Of a DNA stretch of 64,000 nucleotides, positions 38,979-47,837 are shown piece by piece. The notes under the pieces are model-generated. The model was not told the origin of the DNA. It ran no database searches and saw only the letters and a list, made by a program, of their open reading frames with translations. How positions within the stretch are numbered: the stretch's first letter is position 1; every line of letters begins with the position of its first letter. This DNA comes from Actinomycetes bacterium (GTDB lineage: Bacteria > Actinomycetota > Actinomycetes > Streptosporangiales > Streptosporangiaceae). The stretch spans positions 62,001 to 126,000 of the forward strand of contig JAJYTD010000005.1 of NCBI GenBank assembly GCA_021793235.1, written 5' to 3'. A program made the translations under genes and the position numbers.

Positions 38979-39606
38979 CTCCGGGTTCCTTCCCCCATTG
39001 GAGGGGGCTCGCCTGTGCGAGCGCCGGCAGCTTAACCAATATGGACAGTACGGGAATGGGAGCGGGACTCGCCCTCACCGCACAGGCCGCCGTCCGCGAT
39101 CGCGCTGCTCACTCCCTCTTGTCCAAGACGCACCTTGCACGCAATCAGATCCGGCGGAGAAGCCACGCGGGGACCGGGCCGGCCACCGCCACCGCCTCAG
39201 CATAAGCCACTACCGTCCGGTCACGCCGACCCGATCGCAGCAGAAAGTCAACGGGCGGAACGGAAGGAAAATAATACGCCGTCACACGGCGGACTGGGGA
39301 CCACTTCCGGTTTCGGTTAGCCTTTTTCTGTACTTTGCCGCTATATCCAGGGAAAATGCTATAAGACACTAGGCGCCTCCGGCAGGCGCGTCTGTCCGAA
39401 ACAGCCTCCGAACGGGCCTCCCCTGCGTCGCGGCTTTGCATCAGCAGCCGGCCCGCCCGAGAGGAGCAGCCGAATCTGTGCCGCCCCACTATGAGGCAAA
39501 ACCTCTGTAAGGGCGGCCCGAAGAGGGGTTGACACCCTGTCACGACGAAGTGAAATGGATGGTGGCCGCCGTCTACGACCACCGCCAATGAGGGGCGTGA
39601 ACCAGG
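38979..39606. other. AT-richer intergenic region with two hairpins
   Basis: This 628-base gap holds no gene I can defend; a minus-strand open frame across it (39145-39783) lacks a family or start signal. The stretch 39260-39370 is clearly less GC-rich than the window. It carries CGCCGT-CAC-ACGGCG at 39277-39291; read on the minus strand this is followed by TATTATTTTCC, so it looks like an intrinsic terminator or attenuator ahead of the phosphatase gene. A second hairpin, GCGCCT-N5-AGGCGC, is at 39373-39389. Confidence 0.5.
39529..39558 (+). promoter_or_regulatory. Putative promoter of the small three-helix protein
   Basis: TTGACA at 39529-39534 is a perfect -35 hexamer. The best partner 18 bases later is AAATGG, a poor -10. 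It lies about 70 bases before the ATG at 39607. The -35 match is striking in this GC-rich context but the assignment is tentative. Confidence 0.35.
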
Positions 39607-39864
39607 ATGCTGCACATCCATCCCGTAGGTGACCTCCAACAGATCGCAGTTCGACTGCGTGATGAATTCAATGCCCTGCCCCATCGGTGTGTCGAACGCT
39701 GTGTCAGCGACACGTGGAAATGCGCCGAGCACCTCGGTCTTCAGGTCACACCGGGCCTTGTGGAAGGCATCGCCAGAGAACATCTACGGGCCATGATCAA
39801 GTCCCGCCCTCCTTCTGCCCTGGCCGTGCGCCCACGCGCCTACGATCACGAACGAATTCCTTAG
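39607..39864 (+). CDS. Three-helix-bundle dimerisation domain protein
   Basis: The 85-residue product resembles a small family of actinobacterial proteins annotated as three-helix-bundle dimerisation domains. The first helix is DLQQIAVRLRDEFNALP. The second is CVERCVSDTWKCAEHLGLQV, with three cysteines, and the third is PGLVEGIAREHLRAMIKS. No catalytic motif is visible. ATG 39607 is preceded by CCAGG and, 70 bases further up, a good -35 element. It stands alone before the 549-residue orphan. The function is unknown. Confidence 0.65.
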   Translation: MLHIHPVGDLQQIAVRLRDEFNALPHRCVERCVSDTWKCAEHLGLQVTPGLVEGIAREHLRAMIKSRPPSALAVRPRAYDHERIP

Positions 39865-39925
39865 GCGCCGCCTCGGCCTTTAGGGCTGGGACAGGCCCGG
39901 AGGCATGTGCCATAGGCTCTGTTGG

Positions 39926-41575
39926 GTGTCCGAACCACCCCACACACGACGCCCCGGCCCGGGGCCGATGCCAGCCGCCGTCTTCACCGAGATGCTCCGT
40001 GCCGCGCGCGCCCTCTTGGCCATGCGGCACCCCCTCGACGCCGAACTCGGAGTCAGCGAGATGCTCGGGTCCTGGTGGGGGCGGCGGGTGCCCGGGGTCG
40101 ACGTCGACCGCTTCCTCGGCGACGGGCTGGTTACCCATGCCGCGGAGTCGGGGTCACCGGCCGGCCTCGCGCTCTTGGCGGGTATCACCGTTCTGGGCAC
40201 ATCACAGCACCAACGTGTGCTGGCCGAAAAGGCGATGCAGGATCTCGACGCACGCGGGGTCACCCGGCCAGGGTGGGCCGCCTCCCTTGGCCGCGTCCAC
40301 CCGGTCGCCTGCTACGTCTCCGCCAACAGATTCGGCGACACCGAGGACGTGATCTGCACCTTCCGCTACGACGACGAGCCCCCGGCCGAGGCCGGAGAAG
40401 CCGGGCACGCCCTCATCGCGGTCATCGACCACAACAGCGGCGGTATCCTGCGCGACGCCTGGGTGACGACCAAAGTGGAGCGGATGCTCGCGCACTGCCG
40501 CAGGGAGGCCGACGGAGGCGACCCGATGGCCACCTTCAGCACGCTCCGCCTCGAACGGGCCCGCACACTGCTGGAGAACGCGATCAAGCGGACCGACCAG
40601 GTACTGGCCGGCACCGCCGGCGAGCGCCCGCGGGAATTCACCGGCGGCTCCCTGGCGGCGCACCACGCCCTGGTCCGGGCCCGCGTGCGGATACTGCCCA
40701 AAGCTTCCGGCGCCGCTGCGGCGCACTCCAGCCCGACCTGGCGGCGCGACCGTCGAGCGACACTGGCCGCACGCTTCCTGGCCTCCGACACCGCCGCCGA
40801 ACTCTCCGACTCTTTCGCGGCGAGCCGCTGCGTCGACCACATCATCGCCTACGGCTGCGACGTCGACGCCGGACGCCCACTGCGGGTCAGCCCTCGCAAG
40901 GTCGAGGCGTTCCTGCTCACCTGGCTGCCGCGCCGGGTGATCCTGTTGCCGGAAGAGCAGGAGGCCATGCCCCACGTACTGGCCGCATGGATCCGCTGGG
41001 CAGGACCGCGACACGGCCTTCCCGATGTCGCAGTGGGGGCGACTCTCGACGCGCTGTGGGAGGCGACCTCTGCTTTCAGTACCTCCTACCTGGACCTCGC
41101 CGCGTCCTTCGGGCTGGACCAGGAAGTGATCCGCCGGCTGCTTCCCGACGGCGACCTGTCCGCTCTCCCCCGCCGCATGTTCGCGTTCCCGTTGCTCACC
41201 AGCGATCTGCTGACCGAATCCGCGGGCACCTTCGATCCGGGGACCCGAGAAGGACGCCGGGCCCTCCTGCTCCTGGACCACTTCGGCGAGTACGACGCGC
41301 CGGTGGCCCGCCGGGGCAAGCACTCCAGCGGCAGCGAACAGGGCGACGAGCGCGGCGAAAGCGAGGACTGCCCCGACATCGAGGCGGAGCTGACCGCGCA
41401 CGAACGCCTGGCCGAACGTTTGTGGAACGGCGAACCGCCCGCCCTCTGGACGGCCGCGGAGCGCCTCCTCGACCGCGGCCACAGCCGCCCGGTGGTCCTG
41501 CGGATGCTGATGGAGGTCCTCCAGAACACCGACGCGGGGGACGACGAGCTGAGCGCACGGCTCGAAGACCTCTGA
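39926..41575 (+). CDS. Large actinobacterial orphan protein
   Basis: The product (549 residues from GTG 39926) shows no motif I can name. It is largely helical. Notable segments are VFTEMLRAARALLAM and VSEMLGSWWGRRVPGVDVD near the N-terminus; ALIAVIDHNSGGILRDAWV in the middle; and an acidic, low-complexity linker (GSEQGDERGESEDCPDIEA) before a C-terminal helix pair ending RPVVLRMLMEVLQNTD. There is no signal peptide or membrane segment. The start is uncertain: ATG 39905 and ATG 39968 are also possible, and none has a good ribosome binding site. Orthologues appear to be common in actinomycetes, in my recollection without known function. Confidence 0.75.
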   Translation: MSEPPHTRRPGPGPMPAAVFTEMLRAARALLAMRHPLDAELGVSEMLGSWWGRRVPGVDVDRFLGDGLVTHAAESGSPAGLALLAGITVLGTSQHQRVLAEKAMQDLDARGVTRPGWAASLGRVHPVACYVSANRFGDTEDVICTFRYDDEPPAEAGEAGHALIAVIDHNSGGILRDAWVTTKVERMLAHCRREADGGDPMATFSTLRLERARTLLENAIKRTDQVLAGTAGERPREFTGGSLAAHHALVRARVRILPKASGAAAAHSSPTWRRDRRATLAARFLASDTAAELSDSFAASRCVDHIIAYGCDVDAGRPLRVSPRKVEAFLLTWLPRRVILLPEEQEAMPHVLAAWIRWAGPRHGLPDVAVGATLDALWEATSAFSTSYLDLAASFGLDQEVIRRLLPDGDLSALPRRMFAFPLLTSDLLTESAGTFDPGTREGRRALLLLDHFGEYDAPVARRGKHSSGSEQGDERGESEDCPDIEAELTAHERLAERLWNGEPPALWTAAERLLDRGHSRPVVLRMLMEVLQNTDAGDDELSARLEDL

Positions 41576-41604
41576 ACCGGCACGGCTCGGTCCCTGCTCC
41601 AGCC

Positions 41605-42441
41605 CTACTCCAGCATGCGTGCGCGGAGCAGTTCGATGGTCTCTGCGGTGAGGTTCAGTCCTTCGGCGGCATAGGTCTCGAACGATCCGTAGACCCGGTC
41701 GATCTCGGCGAACGCGGTCTGCAGGTACTCCATCCGCACCTCCAGCATCGGGGCGAAGAGGTCGGGGGCGATACCGTTGCCCTCGGCCTTCGCCGCAAGC
41801 CACTCCCGCACGCCCGCAAGCCGATCGTTGCTGGCCATGTAGTCGGCGACGACCGCCTCCCGAGGCACGCCCAGAAGCGTCAGGATGAGGGCCGCTCCCC
41901 ACCCGGTGCGGTCCTTGCCCGCGCTGCAGTGGAAGACCACGGCCGTCGGTCCGGTCGCGGCCCGCTGGACGAGTTCACCGTAGGCAGCACAGGCGTCGCC
42001 GCTGGTGACAAGCGCCCGGCTCACCGCGTGCATGAACCGCACCGCCCCGCCGTCCTCGAGCAGCGGAAGAGCACGCCGGGGATCGGTGAGGATGGTCGCA
42101 AGGTCACCCCCGGTCGAGTGGCGGCCCTGCACGTCGAGGACCACGTGCTCGACACCTTCGGGCACCCGGTCGGCGCCCCTTTCGCGCTCCACATCAGTAC
42201 GCAGGTCGATCATCTGGCGCAGACCGATCTCTTGCAGAACCGCGATGTCGGCGTCGTGGAGGCCGGCCATGGCGTCGGCACGGTACACCAGACCGCGCCG
42301 TACGCGTGCTCCATCGCCTGCCACATGGCCGCCGAGATCGCGGAAGTTGGGGGCACCGATCAGCTTCGGCTCGTCATTCATCACGAAAGCGACCATATCC
42401 AGCCAAATACGCGCCCGGGCAGGTGTCTCCTTCTGTTCCAC
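41605..42441 (-). CDS. Tyrosine/serine protein phosphatase (PtpB-like)
   Basis: The product has the P-loop of protein tyrosine phosphatases, VVFHCSAGKDRTGWGAALI (Cys-x5-Arg). GAPNFRDLGGH near the N-terminus and YRADAMAGLHDADIAVL are typical of the Y_phosphatase3 (MptpB-like) family. These enzymes remove phosphate from protein tyrosine or serine, or from phosphoinositides. GTG 42441 is the first start but has no ribosome binding site; ATG 42396 or ATG 42381 could be used instead, giving a more typical N-terminus. It lies 29 bases after the nucleotidyltransferase gene on the same strand. Confidence 0.88.
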   Translation of the reverse strand: MEQKETPARARIWLDMVAFVMNDEPKLIGAPNFRDLGGHVAGDGARVRRGLVYRADAMAGLHDADIAVLQEIGLRQMIDLRTDVERERGADRVPEGVEHVVLDVQGRHSTGGDLATILTDPRRALPLLEDGGAVRFMHAVSRALVTSGDACAAYGELVQRAATGPTAVVFHCSAGKDRTGWGAALILTLLGVPREAVVADYMASNDRLAGVREWLAAKAEGNGIAPDLFAPMLEVRMEYLQTAFAEIDRVYGSFETYAAEGLNLTAETIELLRARMLE

Positions 42442-42470
42442 GCCGGTTCGCGCGGTAGTGACTCCCGGCG

Positions 42471-43199
42471 TCAGGACGCGGCCGCGCGCCCGCCCAGAGC
42501 CGGGATCTGCTCACTCGCCTCCTTGACGTCCTTTACGGTGTCCACACCGCGCCAGAAACCGGTGATCCGATAACCGAACAGCCGCCCCTGTGCCGCCAGG
42601 TCCGGAAACGTCGTGGATTCGTGGTCGCCCTTCTCGGGCAGCAACGGGATGGCGGCCCTCTCGAAGACGTACACACCGGCGTTGATCCAGAACGGCAGCA
42701 TCGGGCTCTGGGTGAAACCTTCGATGGTTCCGTCCTCGGTCACGTCCACGATGCCCCAACTGGTCTGGTACTGCGCCAGCGCCAGAGTCGCCAGGCCGCC
42801 CTTCGCCCGGTGGTAAGCGGCGAACTCGTCCAGCGGGAACCAGGTGAGGACGTCGCCGTTGAGCGCGTAGTAGGGGGCGTCGGACTCCCAGAGCCCCGAG
42901 GCCGCATAGCGCAGCGCGCCTCCCCGCCCCAAAGGCTCGTCCTCGACCAGCAGGGTGATCTCCGGTCCGCCGACGCGGGCAGCCAAGTGCTCGCGCAGCA
43001 CCTCCGCCTTGTAACCGCAGGAGACCACCACGTGCTCAACGCCGTGCCCGGTGAGCCATTCGATCTGATAGTCGATGATCGGACGGTCCGCGACCTCGAC
43101 CATCGCCTTGGGGCGGGTATCGGTGTAGGGCCGCAGGCGGGTCGCCTGGCCGCCGGCCAGTATGACGGCCTGGCTGATGGGGGCATTGGATCGAGTCAT
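42471..43199 (-). CDS. Sugar-phosphate nucleotidyltransferase
   Basis: The 242-residue protein has the signature of the NTP_transferase family: QAVILAGGQATRLRPYTDTRPKAM (split here for length as AVILAGGQATRLRPYTD and RPKAMV) and LNGDVLTWFP, with the metal-binding Asp. The product lacks the C-terminal left-handed helix of GlmU-type enzymes. It should couple a sugar-1-phosphate to a nucleoside triphosphate; length and motifs fit RfbF/HddC-like enzymes, but the sugar is not evident. ATG 43199 is clear. A tyrosine phosphatase gene follows. Confidence 0.88.
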   Translation of the reverse strand: MTRSNAPISQAVILAGGQATRLRPYTDTRPKAMVEVADRPIIDYQIEWLTGHGVEHVVVSCGYKAEVLREHLAARVGGPEITLLVEDEPLGRGGALRYAASGLWESDAPYYALNGDVLTWFPLDEFAAYHRAKGGLATLALAQYQTSWGIVDVTEDGTIEGFTQSPMLPFWINAGVYVFERAAIPLLPEKGDHESTTFPDLAAQGRLFGYRITGFWRGVDTVKDVKEASEQIPALGGRAAAS

Positions 43200-43261
43200 G
43201 AGCGGACATTAGCAGGGCGCGCGGGCACACCGCGGGCGGCGGGCACACCGCGGGCCCGCCG

Positions 43262-45691
43262 TCAACGCTGGGTCACCTCGGCATAAGCCTGGCGCAGATC
43301 GGCACTGGTGACCAGGGTCAGCTCGGCCGCCGTCGCGGCATCGCCCAGGTCCTCCGCCACACGTAGATCCCGGTAGGAGCACGCCTTCTCAAAGAGCGAC
43401 CGCGCGAACCTTCCGTTGCCGAACTCATCGATCCAGCCCTCCTCGCACACGTAGCCGAAGATGCGCCGGAGGTCCTCCCGTGCCGGTCCATCGAAGGCGT
43501 CGCCGGTCCGCGCCGCAACGGCCTCCGCGATCTCGGTCAGTTCCCCAGGGGCGTAACTGGGGAAGGCCACCCGCACGTTGAACCGCGACGACAACCCGGC
43601 GTTGCTGGCCAGAAACCGCTCCATTTCCGCGGGATAGCCCGCGAGCACGATCACCAGCCGGGAACGGTCGTCCTCCGCCCGCTTGAGCAGCGTCTGAATG
43701 GCCTCGGCCCCGAAAGCGTCCCCACCGCTGTAGCCCGGATTGGCCAAGGCGTAGGCCTCGTCGATGAACAGCACACCGCCCAGCGCCCGGTCGATGAGCT
43801 TACCGGTCTTGATCGCGGTGGCCCCCAAGTGCTCCCCGACCAGGTCGGCTCGCTGGGCCTCGACGACCTCCGCCCGGTTGAGCAGCCCCAAAGCGGCGAA
43901 TACCCGCCCGAGGATCCGCGCCACTGACGTCTTACCTGTCCCCGGAGGGCCGGAGAACACGAAGTGCCGCATCGGGGGCTGGTTCCGCAGCCCTTGCTCC
44001 TCCCGCAACCGGGCGACCCGCAATTGCGCCACGATCGACCGGACCTGCCGCTTGACCGGATCCAACCCGATCATCTCGTCCAGCTCGGCCAGTGCCTCGT
44101 CGACGTCGGGCGCCTCGCCGAACCCGGGCAGCCGCCCGGTCAGCTCCTCGTAGGCGTCGGCGATGTCTTGGGGACGCACGGTGACCAGTTCCTCGGGGGC
44201 CGGCTGCCGCTCGCCCTTTCCCGCAGTCACCACGCGCACATCACGTGCCTGTGCCGCCTTCTCCACCAGGGAGCGCACGAAGCGGCCGTTACCGAGGTCG
44301 TCGATCACCCCCCGCTGAACGACCTGTTCGCACCGGTGCCGCAGCGTCGCCCGCACCTCGTCGCCGAGCAGATCGCCGCGCTGATGGAACAGGAACTCGG
44401 CGATGCGTTGCAGTTCCTCCGCCGTGTAGCTGGGAAAGGTGACACGGGTGGCGAACCGCGATGCCAGGCCCGGGTTGGAGCCCAGGAAGCGGTCCATCTC
44501 CGCCTCGTAGCCCGCCAGGATGACGACCAATCGGTCGCGGTCGTCCTCCGCCCGCTTCAACAGGGTCTGCACCGCCTCGTTGCCGAATCGGTCGGGCTGC
44601 CCATCCCCCTCGTTGACCAGCGAGTACGCCTCATCGATGAAGAGGACGCCACCGAGCGCGCTGTCGACCAACTCGTTGGTCTTGATCGCTGTCGCGCCGA
44701 GGTACTCGCCCACCAGGTCCGCGCGCTGTGCCTCGACCACCCGCGGTGTCGGCAGCAGTCCGAAAGAGTGGAAGATCGTGGCCAGCGTGCGCGCGACACT
44801 CGTCTTTCCGGTGCCTGGAGGCCCGGAGAACACAAGGTGGCGCAGGGGCTTGTCGACGGAGTAGCCGGCGTCGGCGCGCAGCCGGGTGGCCTCGATGGAC
44901 GCGGCGATGGCCCGCACTTGCTGTTTGACCGGGTCCAGCCCGATCATGTCCTCCAGCTTGGCCAGAGCCTCGTCGACGGGGACGGGCGGTTCTGCCGCGT
45001 CGTTGTCCTTCGCAGCCGATGGGGGGCGCGCGGTCTGCGTGGCGCGCTGCCGGGGAACCGTGGGCGCATCGGGCTCCGGCGGCCGTATGCCGCGGGACGG
45101 CTGTGCTGCGCCGAGTTCCTGCATGCCGCGGCGTAGCCGATAGGCGGCGATCCCCCGCCACACCAGGGCCGCGCCCGCTGCCGCGGCGGCACAGACGATC
45201 CCCAGGGCCGGGGGGGCGGATGCGACCAGCATCCCGGCCAGCGCGACCGCGAGTCCCACGATCAGTGCGATGAGCAGTGCCAGCAGGGTCGTGTGCCAGA
45301 CGGGGAATTCCCGGATCCGCGTAGCCGCCAGCGACACCAGCAGCGGCAGCAGCGGAAGGAGCAGTAGAACCGAGGAGTCTGCGACCGGGATCGGGATATG
45401 GAACAGCAGGTATGCGAGTACCAGCCAGGCGAGGCACACCAGCGTCGTGGCCACGGCATCGGAGGAACGCATGAGGGCTGCGACGACGGAGAGAGCGGCG
45501 ACCGACACGACGACCGTCCACAGGACCGGAACGCCGAGGATGAGCGCAAGCCCGGCCAGAACGGTGACGGTGGCGAGCCCGGCCACCAGCCGGGTACGCA
45601 GCGGATAGCGGTAGTAGGCGGCACGCGCGCGGTCCAGGGGCGCGGGAGCCTGCGCTTTCTCCGTGGTCCGGGACCGGTCGTCGCGCGGCAT
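43262..45691 (-). CDS. Membrane-anchored double AAA+ ATPase (CbbX/SpoVK type)
   Basis: The 809-residue protein has about six membrane helices in its first 190 residues, rich in Leu/Val/Ala. A Pro-rich linker and two CbbX-like AAA+ modules follow. Walker A SGPPGTGKT lies near residues 290 and 582; Walker B GGVLFIDEAY lies near 347 and 640. Each module is followed by VEAQRADLVGE-type pore-loop and sensor segments. The repeats are clearly internal duplicates. Soluble relatives include the ESX ATPase EccA and Rubisco activase CbbX; a membrane version suggests remodelling of a membrane or secreted partner. ATG 45691 has GGGAGGGGCAGGG upstream. Confidence 0.85.
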   Translation of the reverse strand: MPRDDRSRTTEKAQAPAPLDRARAAYYRYPLRTRLVAGLATVTVLAGLALILGVPVLWTVVVSVAALSVVAALMRSSDAVATTLVCLAWLVLAYLLFHIPIPVADSSVLLLLPLLPLLVSLAATRIREFPVWHTTLLALLIALIVGLAVALAGMLVASAPPALGIVCAAAAAGAALVWRGIAAYRLRRGMQELGAAQPSRGIRPPEPDAPTVPRQRATQTARPPSAAKDNDAAEPPVPVDEALAKLEDMIGLDPVKQQVRAIAASIEATRLRADAGYSVDKPLRHLVFSGPPGTGKTSVARTLATIFHSFGLLPTPRVVEAQRADLVGEYLGATAIKTNELVDSALGGVLFIDEAYSLVNEGDGQPDRFGNEAVQTLLKRAEDDRDRLVVILAGYEAEMDRFLGSNPGLASRFATRVTFPSYTAEELQRIAEFLFHQRGDLLGDEVRATLRHRCEQVVQRGVIDDLGNGRFVRSLVEKAAQARDVRVVTAGKGERQPAPEELVTVRPQDIADAYEELTGRLPGFGEAPDVDEALAELDEMIGLDPVKRQVRSIVAQLRVARLREEQGLRNQPPMRHFVFSGPPGTGKTSVARILGRVFAALGLLNRAEVVEAQRADLVGEHLGATAIKTGKLIDRALGGVLFIDEAYALANPGYSGGDAFGAEAIQTLLKRAEDDRSRLVIVLAGYPAEMERFLASNAGLSSRFNVRVAFPSYAPGELTEIAEAVAARTGDAFDGPAREDLRRIFGYVCEEGWIDEFGNGRFARSLFEKACSYRDLRVAEDLGDAATAAELTLVTSADLRQAYAEVTQR

Positions 45692-45874
45692 CCCTGCCCC
45701 TCCCTGTATCCCGTCCGGCATGCGAATCCCATGGCGGTGCGGACGCGTCCGCCTTTGCCACCGTCCGCGACCGCGGCCCACGCTTTGGCGCGGCCTGTCC
45801 TATACTGCCGCCAATCGGCGCCCGATATAAGCAACCGCCCAGCAGGAGTCCGGCGTGTCGCACACCCGCCCGGT

Positions 45875-46561
45875 TCACCAGAGTGGTGTCCGCACGTCGG
45901 TTCCCGGGCGCGGTTTGCGTAGATGTCGCCATTTCGGCAGGTTGTCAAGGTAGGCCCAACTCATCCGGTGATGGGGGGTCGGGCCTTGCTCGGCCAGAGC
46001 CGCCCGGTGAACCGGCGAGGGGTATCCGGCGGCCCTGGCGAATCCGTAACCGGGAAACTCCGGGTCGAGCGCGGCCATGAGGGCGTCCCGGTGCAGCTTG
46101 GCCAGTACCGAGGCCGCGGCGACCGTCACACAGGACAGATCGGCCTTTACTTGGGTCCGCACCTTCCAGGGGTGCCCCAGATAGTCGTGCCTGCCGTCGA
46201 GGATGACCGCATCAGGGCGCTCACGCAGGCCTTCCAGTGCCCGGCAGGCGGCCCGGCGCAGCGCCTCGGTCATCCCGACATCGTCGATCTCAGCGGGTTC
46301 GGCCCGGCCGAACGCATGGTCGCGGACCCAGGGGCGCAGCAGCTCTCCCATGGCCCCGCGGCGTTTGGGGCTGAGCATCTTGGAGTCGGTCAGCCCCTCC
46401 GGCGGTACGGACCCGTCGGTAACGGCGGCACAGACCACCACTGGCCCGGCCCAGGCGCCTCGTCCCACTTCGTCGACACCGGCGACCAGGGCTGCTCCGT
46501 GCCCGTAAAGTTCGTGTTCGAGGTCGTATGTGGGCGGGGTGCGCGAAGAGGTGACTGCCAC
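45875..46561 (-). CDS. rnhB: Ribonuclease HII
   Basis: The 228-residue protein has the RNase HII catalytic motif [15 protein letters not shown] (Asp30, Glu31), [23 protein letters not shown] and [16 protein letters not shown]. It removes RNA from RNA-DNA hybrids and single embedded ribonucleotides. GTG 46561 is the first start; its ribosome binding site is weak. It is divergent from a small membrane protein gene and lies upstream of the AAA+ ATPase gene on the same strand with 183 bases between. Confidence 0.93.
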   Translation of the reverse strand: MAVTSSRTPPTYDLEHELYGHGAALVAGVDEVGRGAWAGPVVVCAAVTDGSVPPEGLTDSKMLSPKRRGAMGELLRPWVRDHAFGRAEPAEIDDVGMTEALRRAACRALEGLRERPDAVILDGRHDYLGHPWKVRTQVKADLSCVTVAAASVLAKLHRDALMAALDPEFPGYGFARAAGYPSPVHRAALAEQGPTPHHRMSWAYLDNLPKWRHLRKPRPGTDVRTPLW

Positions 46562-46773
46562 CCGGCCAGCTTAAGGGAATCGGCGGTGGGGCCGACGCGG
46601 CGGCGCGGGTGAGCAGTGCGGCGTCCACGGCAAGCTCCCACATCAAAAACCCGGGGGACGTATCCGACAACGGCCTGAGGGACCCCACCGATTCCCGTAT
46701 CCTTGGGGGCGGGCCGTACCCACCCGGACCCGCCATCCCGTCACCATTTCCGCACGCAGTGGGGGAGCCTTCC

Positions 46774-47415
46774 ATGTCCGCCGCCGAGGACAGTCCGGTC
46801 GCCAAGCTGATCGAGATCGCACACCGGCCGACACCCGGTCAGCGACTCATCTCCTGGGCATCGCGGCCTCCGGGACGGCTCTACCTGCCGGCATGCGTGT
46901 TCGTCGGCCTGGTGCTGCTGTACGAGGACAGTATCCCCGGCGGCCACCTGCCGAGCTTTCTGGCCGGCATGGGCGGCGGGGCTCTCCTGGCCGCCATGGG
47001 CGCGCTGCGGCTGGGCATCGCGCTGACGGTCGCCCGCCCCATGATCCGGCACTACTGGCTGCGCTGGGTCTCGGCCCCGCTGGTCGCCGCCATCGCCATC
47101 GCGCTGTCGGTGACCGACATCCCGCTGCAGACACGGGTCGAGGCCTCCGCCCCCCAACTGCTGGAGGCGCGCGACACCGCCAACCGCTCGACCACGATCC
47201 CGATGAACGGCGCATGGACGGGGCTGTATCCACTCGAGGCCATCTCGGTGTCGGAGGGGATCACCCGCTACACCGTGCAGGGCGCGGGTGTGCTGAACAG
47301 CTCGGGACTGGCCTACAGCGCCGAACCGCTGCCCACCGATGTGTTCCTGGAAGGGCACGGTGGAGTGGTCTATGAGCACATCTCTGGCCGCTGGTACTCC
47401 TGGACCGAGTACTGA
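46774..47415 (+). CDS. Hypothetical three-helix membrane protein
   Basis: The 213-residue product has three membrane helices (YLPACVFVGLVLLYE, FLAGMGGGALLAAMGALRLG, WVSAPLVAAIAIALSV). A hydrophilic domain of about 100 residues follows, probably outside the cell (ITRYTVQGAGVLNSSGLAYS; HISGRWYSWTEY). No family is recognised. ATG 46774 is preceded by GGGGGAG; the frame is open further up to 46609 but without start signals. It stands alone between rnhB and a small ORF. Confidence 0.78.
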   Translation: MSAAEDSPVAKLIEIAHRPTPGQRLISWASRPPGRLYLPACVFVGLVLLYEDSIPGGHLPSFLAGMGGGALLAAMGALRLGIALTVARPMIRHYWLRWVSAPLVAAIAIALSVTDIPLQTRVEASAPQLLEARDTANRSTTIPMNGAWTGLYPLEAISVSEGITRYTVQGAGVLNSSGLAYSAEPLPTDVFLEGHGGVVYEHISGRWYSWTEY

Positions 47416-47554
47416 CTCCCGCGCAGCCCCGCCACCGGTGGCCCTTCCGGTGTGCTCCCTGAACTCAGGGCCGCTTCTCACTCGATTCTTATTCGGGCGC
47501 GATAGACATGTGCCGTGACTGTAATCGAGGACGTTTCCACGAGCGGGGCGAGAC

Positions 47555-47746
47555 ATGAGCGAGTTCCTGGTAACGCTGCATCTGCGGATCTACGACGCGG
47601 TGCGGGCACTGCGGCAGGCGCGCGCCAGGGGTGATGAGGACCAGTGCCTGGTCCAGGCCGGTGAAATCGGAGACCTGGTAGAGATCGCGGCCCGGCACGG
47701 AATCGACATCGACAGCGGATACCAAGAGCTCGTCCAGGCCGGGTAG
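47555..47746 (+). CDS. Small hypothetical protein (63 residues)
   Basis: This short helical protein (SEFLVTLHLRIYDAVRALRQ; CLVQAGEIGDLVEIAARHG) contains one cysteine and no membrane helix. It has an ATG at 47555 with GGGGCGAG upstream, and is followed within 20 bases by a strong terminator hairpin. Those signals make it a likely true gene. I do not recognise a family. Confidence 0.65.
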   Translation: MSEFLVTLHLRIYDAVRALRQARARGDEDQCLVQAGEIGDLVEIAARHGIDIDSGYQELVQAG

Positions 47747-47763
47747 GACCGGCGCAGCAGAAA

Positions 47764-47792
47764 ACGGGGGAGGCCGCTGCGGTCTCCCCCGT
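47764..47792. terminator. Bidirectional terminator hairpin
   Basis: ACGGGGGAG (47764-47772) pairs with CTCCCCCGT (47784-47792) around an 11-base loop. It lies between convergent genes, with GTGTTTC downstream on the + strand and AAAAC-complementary T residues on the minus side, so it can act for both. Confidence 0.7.
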
Positions 47793-47837
47793 TCGGTGTT
47801 TCAGCCGGTTTCGGCCCACGCCTCAGCGTCGCCGACC

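Noticed and set aside
39145-39783. Minus-strand frame of 212 codons in the gap before the PP2C gene
   Set aside because: No family resemblance, crosses a terminator-like hairpin, and overlaps the better supported 85-residue gene on the + strand.
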